From Streptomyces alfalfae (GTDB lineage Bacteria > Actinomycetota > Actinomycetes > Streptomycetales > Streptomycetaceae), in contig NZ_QEXM01000010.1 in NCBI RefSeq assembly GCF_004127445.1, positions 1 to 64,000 of the forward strand: a DNA stretch of 64,000 nucleotides, written 5' to 3'. Position 1 is the first letter of the stretch; each line of letters opens with the position of its first letter. The notes under the pieces are model-generated. The model did no database searches, was not told the origin of the DNA, and saw only the letters and a list, made by a program, of their open reading frames with translations. Of the stretch, positions 1-11,831 are shown piece after piece. The position numbers and the translations under genes were made by a program.

Positions 1-3000
1 GCTGGTAGGGGACGCCGTCGTGGTCGGGGAAGACCGTGCGCAGACTCTCGTGCCGGTCGGCCACGTCACCCAGCGCCAACTCCAGAGCCGCCACATCCAA
101 CGCACCCGAGATCCGCAGCGCCAACGGCAGGTTGTACGCCGCCGACGCCCCCGGCACCGCCTCCTCCATCCGGTTCAAGAACCACATCCGCTGCTGCGCG
201 AACGACAACGGCACCACATCCGGCCGCACCCACGGCCGCAACACCACACGCCCCCCACCGGAGCCATGACCACCCTCGATCAACCCCGCCAACCCCGCCA
301 CCGTCGGCGCACCGAACAACTCCCCGATCCCCACCTCCACATCGAGCACCGCCCGCACCCGCGCGATCAGCCGCATTCCCAGGAGGGAGTCACCGCCCAG
401 CCGGAAGAACGACACATCGGCGCCGACCCGCCCCAGGCCGAGGACTTCGCCGAACAGACCGCACAGCACGTCCTCCAGCGGTGTCGCGGGGCCTCGGCCG
501 CCCTCCGCGCCACCCGTGAAGTCGGGTGAGGGCAGGGCGGCGCGGTCCAGCTTGCCGTTCACCGTGAGCGGCAGCGCGTCCAGGACGACCACCGCCGCCG
601 GGACCATGTACTCCGGGAGCAGTCCGGCCACGTGCTCACGGAGCCGCCCGGGGTCCGCTGCGTGCTCCGCGTCGGGTACGACGTAGCCGATCAGCCGCTT
701 GCCGCCGCCGGCGCCGCCGTCCTCGCGGGCCACCACGACGGCCTGTGCCACCGCTTCGTGTGCGGCGAGGACCGACTCGACCTCGCCCGGCTCCACCCGG
801 AAGCCGCGGACCTTGACCTGATCGTCCGCGCGGCCCATGAACAGCAGCTCGCCCTCGGGCGTCCACCGCACCAGGTCCCCTGTGCGGTACATCCGCTCAC
901 CCGCGCCGAACGGGCACGCCACGAACCGCTCCGCCGTCGGCTCCGGGCGGCCCGGGTAGCCCCGCGCGAGACCTGCTCCCGCCAGATACAGCTCACCCAC
1001 CACGCCGGCCGGGGCGGGCCGGAGCGCGGCGTCGAGGACGTACACCCGACGGTGGGGCAGGGGGCGGCCGATCGGCAGTGCGGGGCCGCTCGCCGCGCCC
1101 GCCGGCAGCACGTGCCAGGTCGCGCAGAGCGTGGCCTCCGTCGGGCCGTAGAGGTGCCGCACCGCCACCCGCGGGCACGCCTCCCGTACGCGCGCCACCG
1201 CACCCGGCGGCACCACGTCGCCGCCCGTCAGGACCTCGGTGAGGCCCGTGAAGCACTCCGGGGACCCCTCCGCAAGCACCCGGAACATCCCCGCCGTGAC
1301 GTGCAGCGCCGTCACCCCGTCCGCGACCGCCGCGCGGACGCGAGCCGCGTCGACCACTCCGGGCCCGGCGATCACCACCCGGCCACCCGCGGCCAGCGGC
1401 ACCCACACCTCGAACAGCGCCACGTCGAAGGCGTGCGGCGCGTGCATGAGCACCGCGTCGCCCGCCCCCACCCGCCACCCCGCGTGGGAGCCCACCAGCG
1501 CCGCCACGCCCCCGTGCGGCACCGCCACGCCCTTCGGCACGCCCGACGAGCCCGAGGTGTACATCACGTACGCCAGGTCGTGCGCGCCCAGCGGGACCGG
1601 GGTCGCGGGGCCGTCGATCCGGCAGGCGGCGACGGCTTCCCGTACGCCGGGGTCGTCGAGCACCACCGGTGCCTTCGCGGGGCCCGCGGGCAGCGCGTCG
1701 CGGTGGGCCGCGGTGCACACCACCGCCGCCGGGGCCGAGTCGGCCAGCAGGAACGCCACCCGCTCCGCTGGGTACTCCACGTCCACCGGCACGAACGCCG
1801 CTCCCGCCCGCCACACCGCGAGGAGCGTGACGATCAGTTCCGCGGAGCGCTCCATCACCACGGCGACCCGGTCCCCGCGGCGCACGCCGACGCCCGCCAG
1901 GTACGACGCGAGGCGGCCCGCCGCGGCGTCCAACTCCCCGTAGGTCATGTCCTGTTCGCCGTCGGTGATCGCCACCGCGTCCAGCGACCAGGGGAGGTGG
2001 CGGGCGAGGAGGGCGGGCACCGTTGCCGCGGCCACCGGCTGCTCGGTGGCGTTCCCGTCCTTCACCATGGCGTCGCGTTCGGCCGTGTCCACCGTGTCGA
2101 TCCGGCCCACCGGCGTCGACGGGTCGGACACCGCCTTCTCCAGGAAGGTCAGGAACGACCGGTGCGCGGCCCGAAGCCAGGCCCGGTCGTACAGCGCGGG
2201 GTTGGCCTCGAGGACGACCGGCATGCCCTCGTCCTCGGACCAGCCGCTCACCAGCACGCCGAAGTCCTCGACGCGCCGGGTCGACAGGTCGCCGACGGCG
2301 CCCCGGTGCTCGCCGAACCACAGGCTCTCGCCGGCCGTCGGCAGGACGTTGACGGAGGGGCCGAAGTGCCAGCGGTCGCCCGTCGGCCAGCCGAGTTCGC
2401 GGCGCAGCCGCTCCCCTCGGTAGCCCTGGTGGGCGAGGACGTCGCCGATCTCGTGCCCCGCCGCGCGCGCCAGGTCGAGCAGGCTCGCGCCGGCGGTCGC
2501 GGGCAGCCGTACGGGGAGCAGGTTGGCCATGGTGCAGGGGGTGCGCCGTGCCCGGTCGCTCGCGCGGCCGGTGACCGGGAGGCTCAGGACGGCTTCGTCC
2601 GCCCCGGTCATGCGTCCGGTGAAGGCCGCGAACGCCGCGACGACGAGCCTCGGCCAGCTCACCCCGGCGCGGACGGCCGCCGCGCGCAGCGCCGCCACGG
2701 CCGACGGCGGCAGGTGACCCGTCTCGCGCAGCACCTCCTGCCCGCCTTCGCGACCGCTTTGGGACCCTGCGGCCGGGCCGTGTCCGGGGATGGCGGCGAG
2801 GTCCGGGCGGTCGGCGAAGCGGTCGAGCCAGTACCGCCGGTCGTCGGCGTACCGCTCGGAGGCGCGGTACGCCGACTCCTCCGCGAGCAGCTCGGCGAGC
2901 GGGGCGTGGCCCGCCGGTTCCGGGGACCGCCCGCGCAGCAGCGCCGTGTAGACGTCCGCGAAGCGGCGGGAGACGAGGGAGCAGCCGAAGACGTCCATCA

Positions 3001-3430
3001 GCAGATGGTCGTAGCGCTGGAACCAGATGTGCCGGTCGGTGGCGAGCCGGAAGAGGACGAAGGAGAAGGGGCGGCCGGAACGCGGGCCGTTCTCCTGGCG
3101 CAGTTCCGCGCGCATCCATTCCTCGGCGGCCGTTCCGGGATCGTCGTCGGCGCTGAGGTCCACGGAAAGGAGCAGCGGGGAAGGTAATGCGTCGGGGGCG
3201 AGGAATTGCACGGCCTTGTCGCCGTCCTCGGTGAAGCGCGCGTGCAGGGTCTCCGTTTCGGCGACCACATGACGTAATGCCCGCTCGCATACGTGCGCGT
3301 CCATCGGGCCCGCTATGTCGATGTACTGGCCGACGCCGTACATCGCGCCGGAACCCTCGACACGCTGCGCCAGCCAGATTCCTTCCTGGGAATCGAGTAA
3401 GGGCAGAGTGCGACCAGCTGTGCCGTTCAT
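1..3430 (-). CDS. Non-ribosomal peptide synthetase, N-terminal part (C-A-T-C...), predicted Hpg-activating first module
   Basis: Partial NRPS; its 3' part lies beyond the left edge. Domains in order: C1 (about 3400-2050), A (2040-550), T (540-300), C2 (from about 240). Visible motifs are [26 protein letters not shown] and LTVNGKLDR in [10 protein letters not shown] in T (Ser codon 386-388) and [14 protein letters not shown] opening C2. Aligning the A pocket by eye to GrsA gives D-V-F-H-L-G-L-L-C-K, which fits the Hpg code (commonly DIFHLGLLCK). No epimerase lies between T and C2, so this residue should pass on in the L form unless C2 is a dual C/E domain. In C1 the HHxxxDG motif reads DHLLMDV: the second His is kept, the first His and the Gly are changed. 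ATG 3430 is preferred to ATG 3433 because the GAGGGGG ribosome site ends 4 nt before it and only 1 nt before the other. TTA codons occur at codons 11, 52 and 82. A StrR/Bbr-type box lies about 50 bp upstream. Confidence 0.95.
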   Translation of the reverse strand, partial: MNGTAGRTLPLLDSQEGIWLAQRVEGSGAMYGVGQYIDIAGPMDAHVCERALRHVVAETETLHARFTEDGDKAVQFLAPDALPSPLLLSVDLSADDDPGTAAEEWMRAELRQENGPRSGRPFSFVLFRLATDRHIWFQRYDHLLMDVFGCSLVSRRFADVYTALLRGRSPEPAGHAPLAELLAEESAYRASERYADDRRYWLDRFADRPDLAAIPGHGPAAGSQSGREGGQEVLRETGHLPPSAVAALRAAAVRAGVSWPRLVVAAFAAFTGRMTGADEAVLSLPVTGRASDRARRTPCTMANLLPVRLPATAGASLLDLARAAGHEIGDVLAHQGYRGERLRRELGWPTGDRWHFGPSVNVLPTAGESLWFGEHRGAVGDLSTRRVEDFGVLVSGWSEDEGMPVVLEANPALYDRAWLRAAHRSFLTFLEKAVSDPSTPVGRIDTVDTAERDAMVKDGNATEQPVAAATVPALLARHLPWSLDAVAITDGEQDMTYGELDAAAGRLASYLAGVGVRRGDRVAVVMERSAELIVTLLAVWRAGAAFVPVDVEYPAERVAFLLADSAPAAVVCTAAHRDALPAGPAKAPVVLDDPGVREAVAACRIDGPATPVPLGAHDLAYVMYTSGSSGVPKGVAVPHGGVAALVGSHAGWRVGAGDAVLMHAPHAFDVALFEVWVPLAAGGRVVIAGPGVVDAARVRAAVADGVTALHVTAGMFRVLAEGSPECFTGLTEVLTGGDVVPPGAVARVREACPRVAVRHLYGPTEATLCATWHVLPAGAASGPALPIGRPLPHRRVYVLDAALRPAPAGVVGELYLAGAGLARGYPGRPEPTAERFVACPFGAGERMYRTGDLVRWTPEGELLFMGRADDQVKVRGFRVEPGEVESVLAAHEAVAQAVVVAREDGGAGGGKRLIGYVVPDAEHAADPGRLREHVAGLLPEYMVPAAVVVLDALPLTVNGKLDRAALPSPDFTGGAEGGRGPATPLEDVLCGLFGEVLGLGRVGADVSFFRLGGDSLLGMRLIARVRAVLDVEVGIGELFGAPTVAGLAGLIEGGHGSGGGRVVLRPWVRPDVVPLSFAQQRMWFLNRMEEAVPGASAAYNLPLALRISGALDVAALELALGDVADRHESLRTVFPDHDGVPYQ

Positions 3431-3479
3431 CATTCCCCCTCGCCGCGCGAAACGCGTCGGCCGATGGCGGTCCCGGGCC

Positions 3480-3508
3480 GTCCAACTGTGCGCTCCGCGC
3501 ACTTGGAC
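3480..3508. promoter_or_regulatory. StrR/Bbr-type operator upstream of the NRPS gene
   Basis: A 29-bp interrupted palindrome with arms GTCCAA and TTGGAC separated by exactly 17 nt. The fuller form GTCCAACTG-N11-CACTTGGAC resembles the StrR operator layout, and GTCCAa-N17-TtGGAC is, as I recall it, the consensus for Bbr-type regulators of glycopeptide clusters. It lies in the 203-nt gap between the end of the sensor kinase gene and the NRPS start. It matches the box at 14322-14350 at 24 of 29 positions. A StrR-family regulator is encoded at 42484-43473. Confidence 0.8.
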
Positions 3509-3633
3509 ACGGGGCGGGCGCATCAAAAGCGCGGTGAATTCGATGCTATGGCGGGAGGGGAATCGAGGCGACCGTCCACGGTGACGGCCGCGGGCCCGTC
3601 AGGCGTCGGGGGCCGGCGCCGGCCGTCGGCGGG

Positions 3634-4929
3634 TCAGCCGGAGGCGGCCTGGGGCAGGCGGGGCGTGCCGTTGTGGTGCCGGGCCGACGGGCGGGCGGCC
3701 GTCCGCAGCGGGAAGGACACCTCGACGACGAGGCCGCCCACGGACCGGGCGTGCGCCGTCACGGTCGCGCCGTGGGCGGCGGCGATGGAGCGCACGATCG
3801 AGAGGCCGAGGCCGTGGTGTCCGTCGCCCGCGGTGCGGTCGAGCCGCTGGAACGGCTCGAAGAGGCGGCCCACCCGCTCCGGCGGGACCACCTTGCCGGA
3901 GTTGGCGACCCGTACGACGGCGTGCTCGCCCTCGACGCGGGTGACGACCTTCACCCAGCCGTCCGGCACGTTGTAACCGATGGCGTTGTCCAGGAGGTTG
4001 ACGATCAGACGTTCGACCAGCGCGCTGTCGCCGTAGGTGGCCGCGTGCCCGGTCGCGCTGTCCACGCGCAGCCCGTGCCGCTCCGCCCGCCCGCGGCAGC
4101 CGAGCACCGCTTCCCCGGCCAGTTCCGCCAGGTCGATGGGTTCGCGGTGGTCGAGGCCGCGTTCGCTGCTCGACAGGGTCAGCAGGGACTCCAGGAGCCG
4201 CGCCTGCTGTTCGCTCAGCACGAGCAGCCGCTCGAAGTTGGACCGGAACGACTCGACGGTGGCGTCGCGGTCTATCAACGACTCTTCGAGGAGCGCGTGT
4301 TCGACGGTCAGCGGCGTACGCAGTTCGTGTGCGGCGTTGGCGACGAAGCGTTTGTGGGAGTCGAGCGCCCCCTCCAGTCGGCCGAGCAGTCCGTCGACCG
4401 TGTCCGCGAGGTCCTTCAGCTCATCGGCGGGGCCCTCGACGGCCAGCCGTTCGTGCACGTTGTCCGCGGAGATCCGCTGGATGGTGGAGGTCATCGTGCG
4501 CAGCGGCCGCAGCACCCGTCCCGCGACGAACCAGCCGAGGCCGATCGCGATGACCGACATGATCGCCAGCGCTATGCCCGACTCGATCAGCAGGCGGTTC
4601 ATCTCCAGCGCGTGCTGCCGCTGTGCCTGCCGGCGCTGCGCCTCCGCGAAGCGGTCGAGGACGGTGGACGTGCCGTCGCCCGTGTACATGCGGGCGCCGG
4701 AGGGGCCCGACGGGTCGCGGCTGAAGACGAACATGCCGTTCGAGCGGTTGACCAGGATGTACGTGATGGTCAGCAGGACGGCGCCGGAGAGGACGAACAG
4801 CCCCCCGTACAGGAGGGTCAGCCGCACGCGGACCCGGCGGGGCATCAGGCGCGTCAGGGCCGGGAAGCGTCCGGCGACCGTCCCTCCGGAACTCCCGGCG
4901 CGTGCGGCCGCCTCGCGCAGCACCTTCAT
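3634..4929 (-). CDS. Sensor histidine kinase, intact, without an adjacent response regulator
   Basis: Membrane sensor kinase of about 431 residues. A first membrane helix (about residues 37-60), a short extracytoplasmic loop and a second helix (about 115-140) precede a HAMP-like region, the phosphoacceptor motif AAHELRTPLT, and a full ATPase domain with N-box LLDNAIGYN and G-box GHHGLGLSIV. Start ATG 4929 (MKVLREAA) has a GGGGGTGG stretch upstream. No response regulator lies beside it. Its N-terminal half is strongly similar to the truncated kinase at 45139-45924, which does sit next to a response regulator, so that OmpR-type regulator is a candidate partner (inference). A 15-bp terminator hairpin separates it from the ABC gene upstream, so it probably has its own promoter in 4930-5046. 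It may sense envelope stress or the peptide, as VanS-like kinases do in related clusters. Confidence 0.92.
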   Translation of the reverse strand: MKVLREAAARAGSSGGTVAGRFPALTRLMPRRVRVRLTLLYGGLFVLSGAVLLTITYILVNRSNGMFVFSRDPSGPSGARMYTGDGTSTVLDRFAEAQRRQAQRQHALEMNRLLIESGIALAIMSVIAIGLGWFVAGRVLRPLRTMTSTIQRISADNVHERLAVEGPADELKDLADTVDGLLGRLEGALDSHKRFVANAAHELRTPLTVEHALLEESLIDRDATVESFRSNFERLLVLSEQQARLLESLLTLSSSERGLDHREPIDLAELAGEAVLGCRGRAERHGLRVDSATGHAATYGDSALVERLIVNLLDNAIGYNVPDGWVKVVTRVEGEHAVVRVANSGKVVPPERVGRLFEPFQRLDRTAGDGHHGLGLSIVRSIAAAHGATVTAHARSVGGLVVEVSFPLRTAARPSARHHNGTPRLPQAASG

Positions 4930-5046
4930 TGGCCCACCCCCGCTTGGCGCGTCGCGGCACACAGACGCTTGTCAGGCTACCCCCGGCGGGCGGGCCCGGG
5001 GCCCGCCTCCGCGCGACTCCCGCCGACTCCTGGGAACCGGCCCGGA

Positions 5047-5092
5047 CGCCCGGCATCCGCGACGCCGTCGTGCGCGCCGCGGATGCCGGGCG
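5047..5092 (-). terminator. Terminator-like hairpin between ABC exporter and sensor kinase genes
   Basis: Two perfectly complementary 15-nt arms (5047-5061 and 5078-5092) around a 16-nt loop, in the 190-nt gap after the exporter stop codon. There is no U-tract, as is usual in Streptomyces. It should end the dpg-mbtH-ABC transcript. Confidence 0.7.
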
Positions 5093-5119
5093 GTCCTCCG
5101 GTCCCGTACGGGAGCCCGC

Positions 5120-7291
5120 TCACCCGTGGCCGGGGGGTGGTCCTCCCTGGCCAGGCCCCGGGCCGTGCGGTCCGGGGCCATGTGGACCAGGGCCTTGGAG
5201 GCCGGGCCCGTGCCGGACCGGGCCGGGGCCGCCGGGGCCGCCCGGGGCGATGAACATGCCCGGTCCGCCCGGACCGCCGGGGCTTCCCGGGCCGGCCGTG
5301 AACATGGTGCCGGGCGGGCCGCCCGGAGGGCCGCCGACCGGTTCGGGCACGGGCGCCGCGCCGTTCTCGGACCCGCGCGCCGGGGCCGCGCCGTTGTCCG
5401 ACGGCTGGCGGGAGAACTGCGTGCGGTACAGCTCCGCGTAGAGCCCGTCGAGTGCCATCAGCTCCTCGTGGGCGCCGCGTTCCCGCACCCTGCCCTGGTC
5501 GATGACCAGGATCTGGTCGGCGTCGCGGATCGTGGACAGGCGGTGGGCGATCACCAGCGAGGTGCGCCCCTTGAGAGCGGTTTTCAGGGCCCTTTGCAGA
5601 GCCGCCTCGGACTCGGAGTCCAGGTGCGCGGTCGCCTCGTCGAGGACGACGATGGGCGGGGCCTTGAGCAGCAGCCTGGCCATGGCCACGCGCTGCTTCT
5701 CGCCTCCGGAGAACCGGTATCCGCGGTCGCCGACCACGGTGTCGAAGCCGTCCGGCAGGCTCTCGATCAGGTCCCAGATCTGCGCCGCCTTGCACGCCTC
5801 CACCAGGTCCTGTTCGGTGGCGTCGGGCCGCGCGTAGGTCAGGTTGTCGCGGATCGTCGCGTGGAAGAGGTGCGCGTCCTGCGTGACCATGCCGACGGTG
5901 TCGTTCAGCGACTTCAGCGTCACGTCGCGGATGTCGCTGCCGCCGATCCTGATGGCGCCCTCGACCGGGTCGTAGAGCCGCGGCACCAGGTGGGTGATCG
6001 TGGTCTTGCCCGCGCCGGACGGGCCGACGAGCGCGGTGAGTTTGCCCGCGGGCGCGGTGAAGGTCAGGTCGCTCAGGGTCCAGGTGTTCTGCGCGCGTTC
6101 CTGCATGGGCAGGGCGATGGACTCCAGGGAGGCGAGCGAGACGTCGGCGGCCCTCGGGTAGCGGAACGACACCCCGTCGAACTCGATTTCCGGTGCCGTC
6201 CCTGCGGCGCTGGTGGCGGGCAGGGGCACGGCGTCCGGCTTCTCGGAGATCAGCGGTTCGAGGTCGAGGATCTCGAAGAGGCGGTCGAAGCTGACGAGTG
6301 CGGTCAGCACGCTCGTCTGCGCGCCGGCGAGCTGGTTGATGGGCCCCATCAGCCGGGTGAGCAGGGTGGCGAGCGCCACCAGGGTGCCGATCTGGAAGGT
6401 GCCCTCGATGACGAGGCTGCCGCCGAGACCGTAGACGAGCGCGGTGGCCAGCGAGCCCACCAGCATCATCGTCAGGAACAGCATCTTGCCGTAGACGGCG
6501 GTCATGACGCCGAGGTCGCGGCCCTTGGCGGCCAGTCCGGAGAACACGCCGGTCTCGCTCGCCGGGCGGCCGTACAGCTTGGCGAGGAGCGCGCCGGTCA
6601 CGTTGAAGCGCTCGCTCATGAACGAGCCGACCTCGGCGTTGACCTGCATGTGCTCACGCATGATCCGCTGGAGCCGCCCGCCGACGAGCTTTCCCGGCAG
6701 GATGAACAGCGGAATGATCACCAGGGAGATCAGTGTGACGACCCAGGACAGATAGAACATGGTGATCAGGACGAGGACCAGCGTCAGTCCCGCCGAGGCC
6801 ACCGTGGAGAGCAGGGTGGTCACGGCCTGCTGGGCGCCCACGACGTCGGTGTTGAGCCTGCTGACCAGCGACCCGGTCTGCGCGCGGGTGAAGAACGCCA
6901 GGGGCTGCCGCTGTACGTGATCGAAGATCTTGGTGCGGAGGTCGTAGATGAGACCTTCGCTGATCCGCCCCGAGTACCAGGCCTCGGCGAAGCCGAGGAC
7001 GGTGCTCAGCAGTGCGATGCCGGCGACGGCCGCGGAGATCCACACGACCAGTGAGGTGTCCCGCTCGACGATGCCGTTGTCGATCAGGTACATGAAAAGA
7101 ATGGGCGTGGCCACCACGTTCCCCGCGTTGAGCGCGGTGATGACCAGGAGCATGACGATGTTGAGGCGATACGGTTTCGTGTAGGGGATGACGCGCTTCG
7201 CCGTGCCGGGTTTGATTCGCTGTTTGGTAACCGACTCGTCCGGCCCCATCCCGCTCATGATTACCGGCCCCGGGCCACCGATCATGGCCAC
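5120..7291 (-). CDS. ABC transporter, fused permease-ATPase, probable peptide exporter with Gly/Pro-rich tail
   Basis: Half-transporter of 723 residues with an N-terminal six-helix exporter domain (about 40-330) and a C-terminal ATPase (about 370-620): Walker A GPSGAGKTT, signature FSGGEKQR, Walker B IVVLDEAT and a following H-loop in IAHRLST. This is the MsbA/LmrA-like exporter fold, which works as a dimer in the membrane. In this position it most likely exports the cluster peptide and may give self-resistance. The last roughly 75 residues are unusual: almost only Gly and Pro in short collagen-like repeats such as GPGPHGPGPHGPGP. GTG 7291 is taken as start because GGGAGG lies 5 nt before it; ATG 7285 is the alternative. 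It follows mbtH after 41 nt. Confidence 0.93.
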   Translation of the reverse strand: MAMIGGPGPVIMSGMGPDESVTKQRIKPGTAKRVIPYTKPYRLNIVMLLVITALNAGNVVATPILFMYLIDNGIVERDTSLVVWISAAVAGIALLSTVLGFAEAWYSGRISEGLIYDLRTKIFDHVQRQPLAFFTRAQTGSLVSRLNTDVVGAQQAVTTLLSTVASAGLTLVLVLITMFYLSWVVTLISLVIIPLFILPGKLVGGRLQRIMREHMQVNAEVGSFMSERFNVTGALLAKLYGRPASETGVFSGLAAKGRDLGVMTAVYGKMLFLTMMLVGSLATALVYGLGGSLVIEGTFQIGTLVALATLLTRLMGPINQLAGAQTSVLTALVSFDRLFEILDLEPLISEKPDAVPLPATSAAGTAPEIEFDGVSFRYPRAADVSLASLESIALPMQERAQNTWTLSDLTFTAPAGKLTALVGPSGAGKTTITHLVPRLYDPVEGAIRIGGSDIRDVTLKSLNDTVGMVTQDAHLFHATIRDNLTYARPDATEQDLVEACKAAQIWDLIESLPDGFDTVVGDRGYRFSGGEKQRVAMARLLLKAPPIVVLDEATAHLDSESEAALQRALKTALKGRTSLVIAHRLSTIRDADQILVIDQGRVRERGAHEELMALDGLYAELYRTQFSRQPSDNGAAPARGSENGAAPVPEPVGGPPGGPPGTMFTAGPGSPGGPGGPGMFIAPGGPGGPGPVRHGPGLQGPGPHGPGPHGPGPGQGGPPPGHG

Positions 7292-7332
7292 GAAAACCTC
7301 CCGTTTTCGTTGTCGTTTCGGTCCGGGCGCGC

Positions 7333-7557
7333 CTAACCGGCGGCTTGGTACTTGTCCATCTCCTCGATGAGGCTCTTGGGCCGGATGTCCGTCCAGTTCT
7401 CCTCGATGTAGAGGAGGCAGGCCTTGCGCGTGTCCTCGCCGAACACGGTCTTCCAGCCCGGAGGGACTTCGGCGAAGGAGGGCCAGAGCGAGTGCTGGTT
7501 CTCGTCGTTGACGAGAACCAGGAAGGTGCCGTTTTCGTCGTCGAACGGGTTGGGCAT
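7333..7557 (-). CDS. mbtH: MbtH-family protein
   Basis: Small protein (74 residues) of the MbtH family, which binds NRPS adenylation domains and supports their folding and activity. The family signature is complete: [39 protein letters not shown] 7557 ([10 protein letters not shown]) has GGAG 5 nt upstream; an ATG at 7572 would add five residues without a matching ribosome site. It is encoded 41 nt before the exporter and should serve the NRPS that starts at 3430. The 118-nt gap upstream may contain its own promoter. Confidence 0.96.
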   Translation of the reverse strand: MPNPFDDENGTFLVLVNDENQHSLWPSFAEVPPGWKTVFGEDTRKACLLYIEENWTDIRPKSLIEEMDKYQAAG

Positions 7558-7627
7558 GACCACTCCGATCATTTCCGTCGGCAGATGACTTTCACGCTAT
7601 CGGGGGGGCAAGTGGGCCGACAAGGCC

Positions 7628-7656
7628 GTCCAATTGCCGCTGAACAATGCGGAAAA
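7628..7656. promoter_or_regulatory. Half-site of the StrR/Bbr-type box upstream of mbtH
   Basis: GTCCAA at 7628-7633 matches one arm of the two full boxes, but the place where TTGGAC should fall (7651-7656) reads ggaaaa. It lies about 70 nt before the mbtH start, like the full boxes relative to their genes. It may be a weak or decayed site, or chance. Confidence 0.3.
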
Positions 7657-7675
7657 GACGTCACGGTCCGCGAAT

Positions 7676-8485
7676 TCAGGGACCGGCTGCGGCGAAGAAG
7701 TCCGTGATCGCCGCATTCACGGCGGCGGGCCTCTCCAGATAGCCGTAGTGGCCGCATCCGGGGAGCTCGGCATAGGTGCTGTTGGGAAGGGCGTCCGCGA
7801 CCTCGCGGGAGAGGTGCGGGCGGACGACGAGGTCGTCCTGGAACCCGATGACCAGACACGGGACGTCGATGAGCCGGTAGGCCGCGAGCCGGTCCGGGAT
7901 GAGCTGGAGCCCGAGCTGGCCGCGGATCTCGGACCGGTCGACGGCGGTCATCTCGAACACGGCGAGCCAGTCCCGCAGCCGCTCCTCGTCGTTCAGCGTG
8001 CGCGGCGAGAGGTTCTGCAGGGCCCGCACATAGGCGGCGAAGCGGGGCGGCAGCTTGCCGGCGCCCTCGACGAGCTCCAGATCGGCCGCCGTCATGGCGG
8101 CGGTCAGGGCGTCCGTGCGTCCGCTGGTCGCCATCAGAACGGCGGCGCGTATGAGTTCGGGGCGGGCCAGGAGCAGTTCCTGGACGGCGATGGCGCCCAG
8201 CGAGTAGCCGACGACGCGGCAGGCGCCCTCGCCCAGGCTCTCGATCAGGGCGGCGACGTCCGCCGCCATGTCGGCGAGGGTGAAGCCGTCGGCGCACGGG
8301 TCGCTGGGCGGGATGCCCCGGTTGTCGAGCGTGACGACGCGGTGCCCCGCCGCCGTCAGGGCGGGCACCTGGTGGGTGCGCCACATGCGGCCCGGCGCGC
8401 CGGTGCCGGTCACCATGACGACCGGCTCGCCGGCGCCGTACGTGTCGTAGTGGAGCCTGACCCCGTCGAGGCGGGCGATCGGCAT
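7676..8485 (-). CDS. Alpha/beta-fold hydrolase in the dpg operon
   Basis: Hydrolase of 269 residues. The nucleophile elbow is GYSLG (near residue 93), the acid is probably in FQDDLVV and the catalytic His in GCGHYGYLERP; the oxyanion region reads GTGAPG. It starts 12 nt after dpgC, so it is co-transcribed with dpgA-B-C. This is where many Dpg clusters have dpgD, an enoyl-CoA hydratase relative, which is not seen in this window. The protein could be a thioesterase acting on a CoA or carrier-bound intermediate, or an editing hydrolase; sequence alone does not decide. The alpha/beta hydrolase call is firm, the substrate is unknown. Confidence 0.85.
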   Translation of the reverse strand: MPIARLDGVRLHYDTYGAGEPVVMVTGTGAPGRMWRTHQVPALTAAGHRVVTLDNRGIPPSDPCADGFTLADMAADVAALIESLGEGACRVVGYSLGAIAVQELLLARPELIRAAVLMATSGRTDALTAAMTAADLELVEGAGKLPPRFAAYVRALQNLSPRTLNDEERLRDWLAVFEMTAVDRSEIRGQLGLQLIPDRLAAYRLIDVPCLVIGFQDDLVVRPHLSREVADALPNSTYAELPGCGHYGYLERPAAVNAAITDFFAAAGP

Positions 8486-8497
8486 CGCGGTGTCCCC

Positions 8498-11711
<3,214 letters not shown>

Positions 11712-11831
11712 CGGAAGGTCCACCCCCACATCCGTGGCTTGCCGCGATGCTGTTCTCGCATGGTGCCGGTGCCGGTCACGGTGCTGTCCCTTCTGCCGGT
11801 GGGTCGCGCTGTCCGCGCGGTCGTGGGCGCG

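Noticed and set aside
632..3187. Long open frame on the plus strand, 851 codons
   Set aside because: It is antisense to the NRPS, whose domain motifs are unmistakable on the minus strand. The Arg/His/Ala-rich translation is a GC-bias shadow.
993..3485. Minus-strand open frame of 830 codons overlapping the NRPS in another frame
   Set aside because: Low-complexity Arg/Gly/Pro translation. The true NRPS frame starts at 3430 and continues past the left edge.
4037..7054. Plus-strand open frame of about 1000 codons across kinase and exporter genes
   Set aside because: It is antisense to the intact sensor kinase and ABC transporter and spans two genes plus a terminator; no domain is recognisable.
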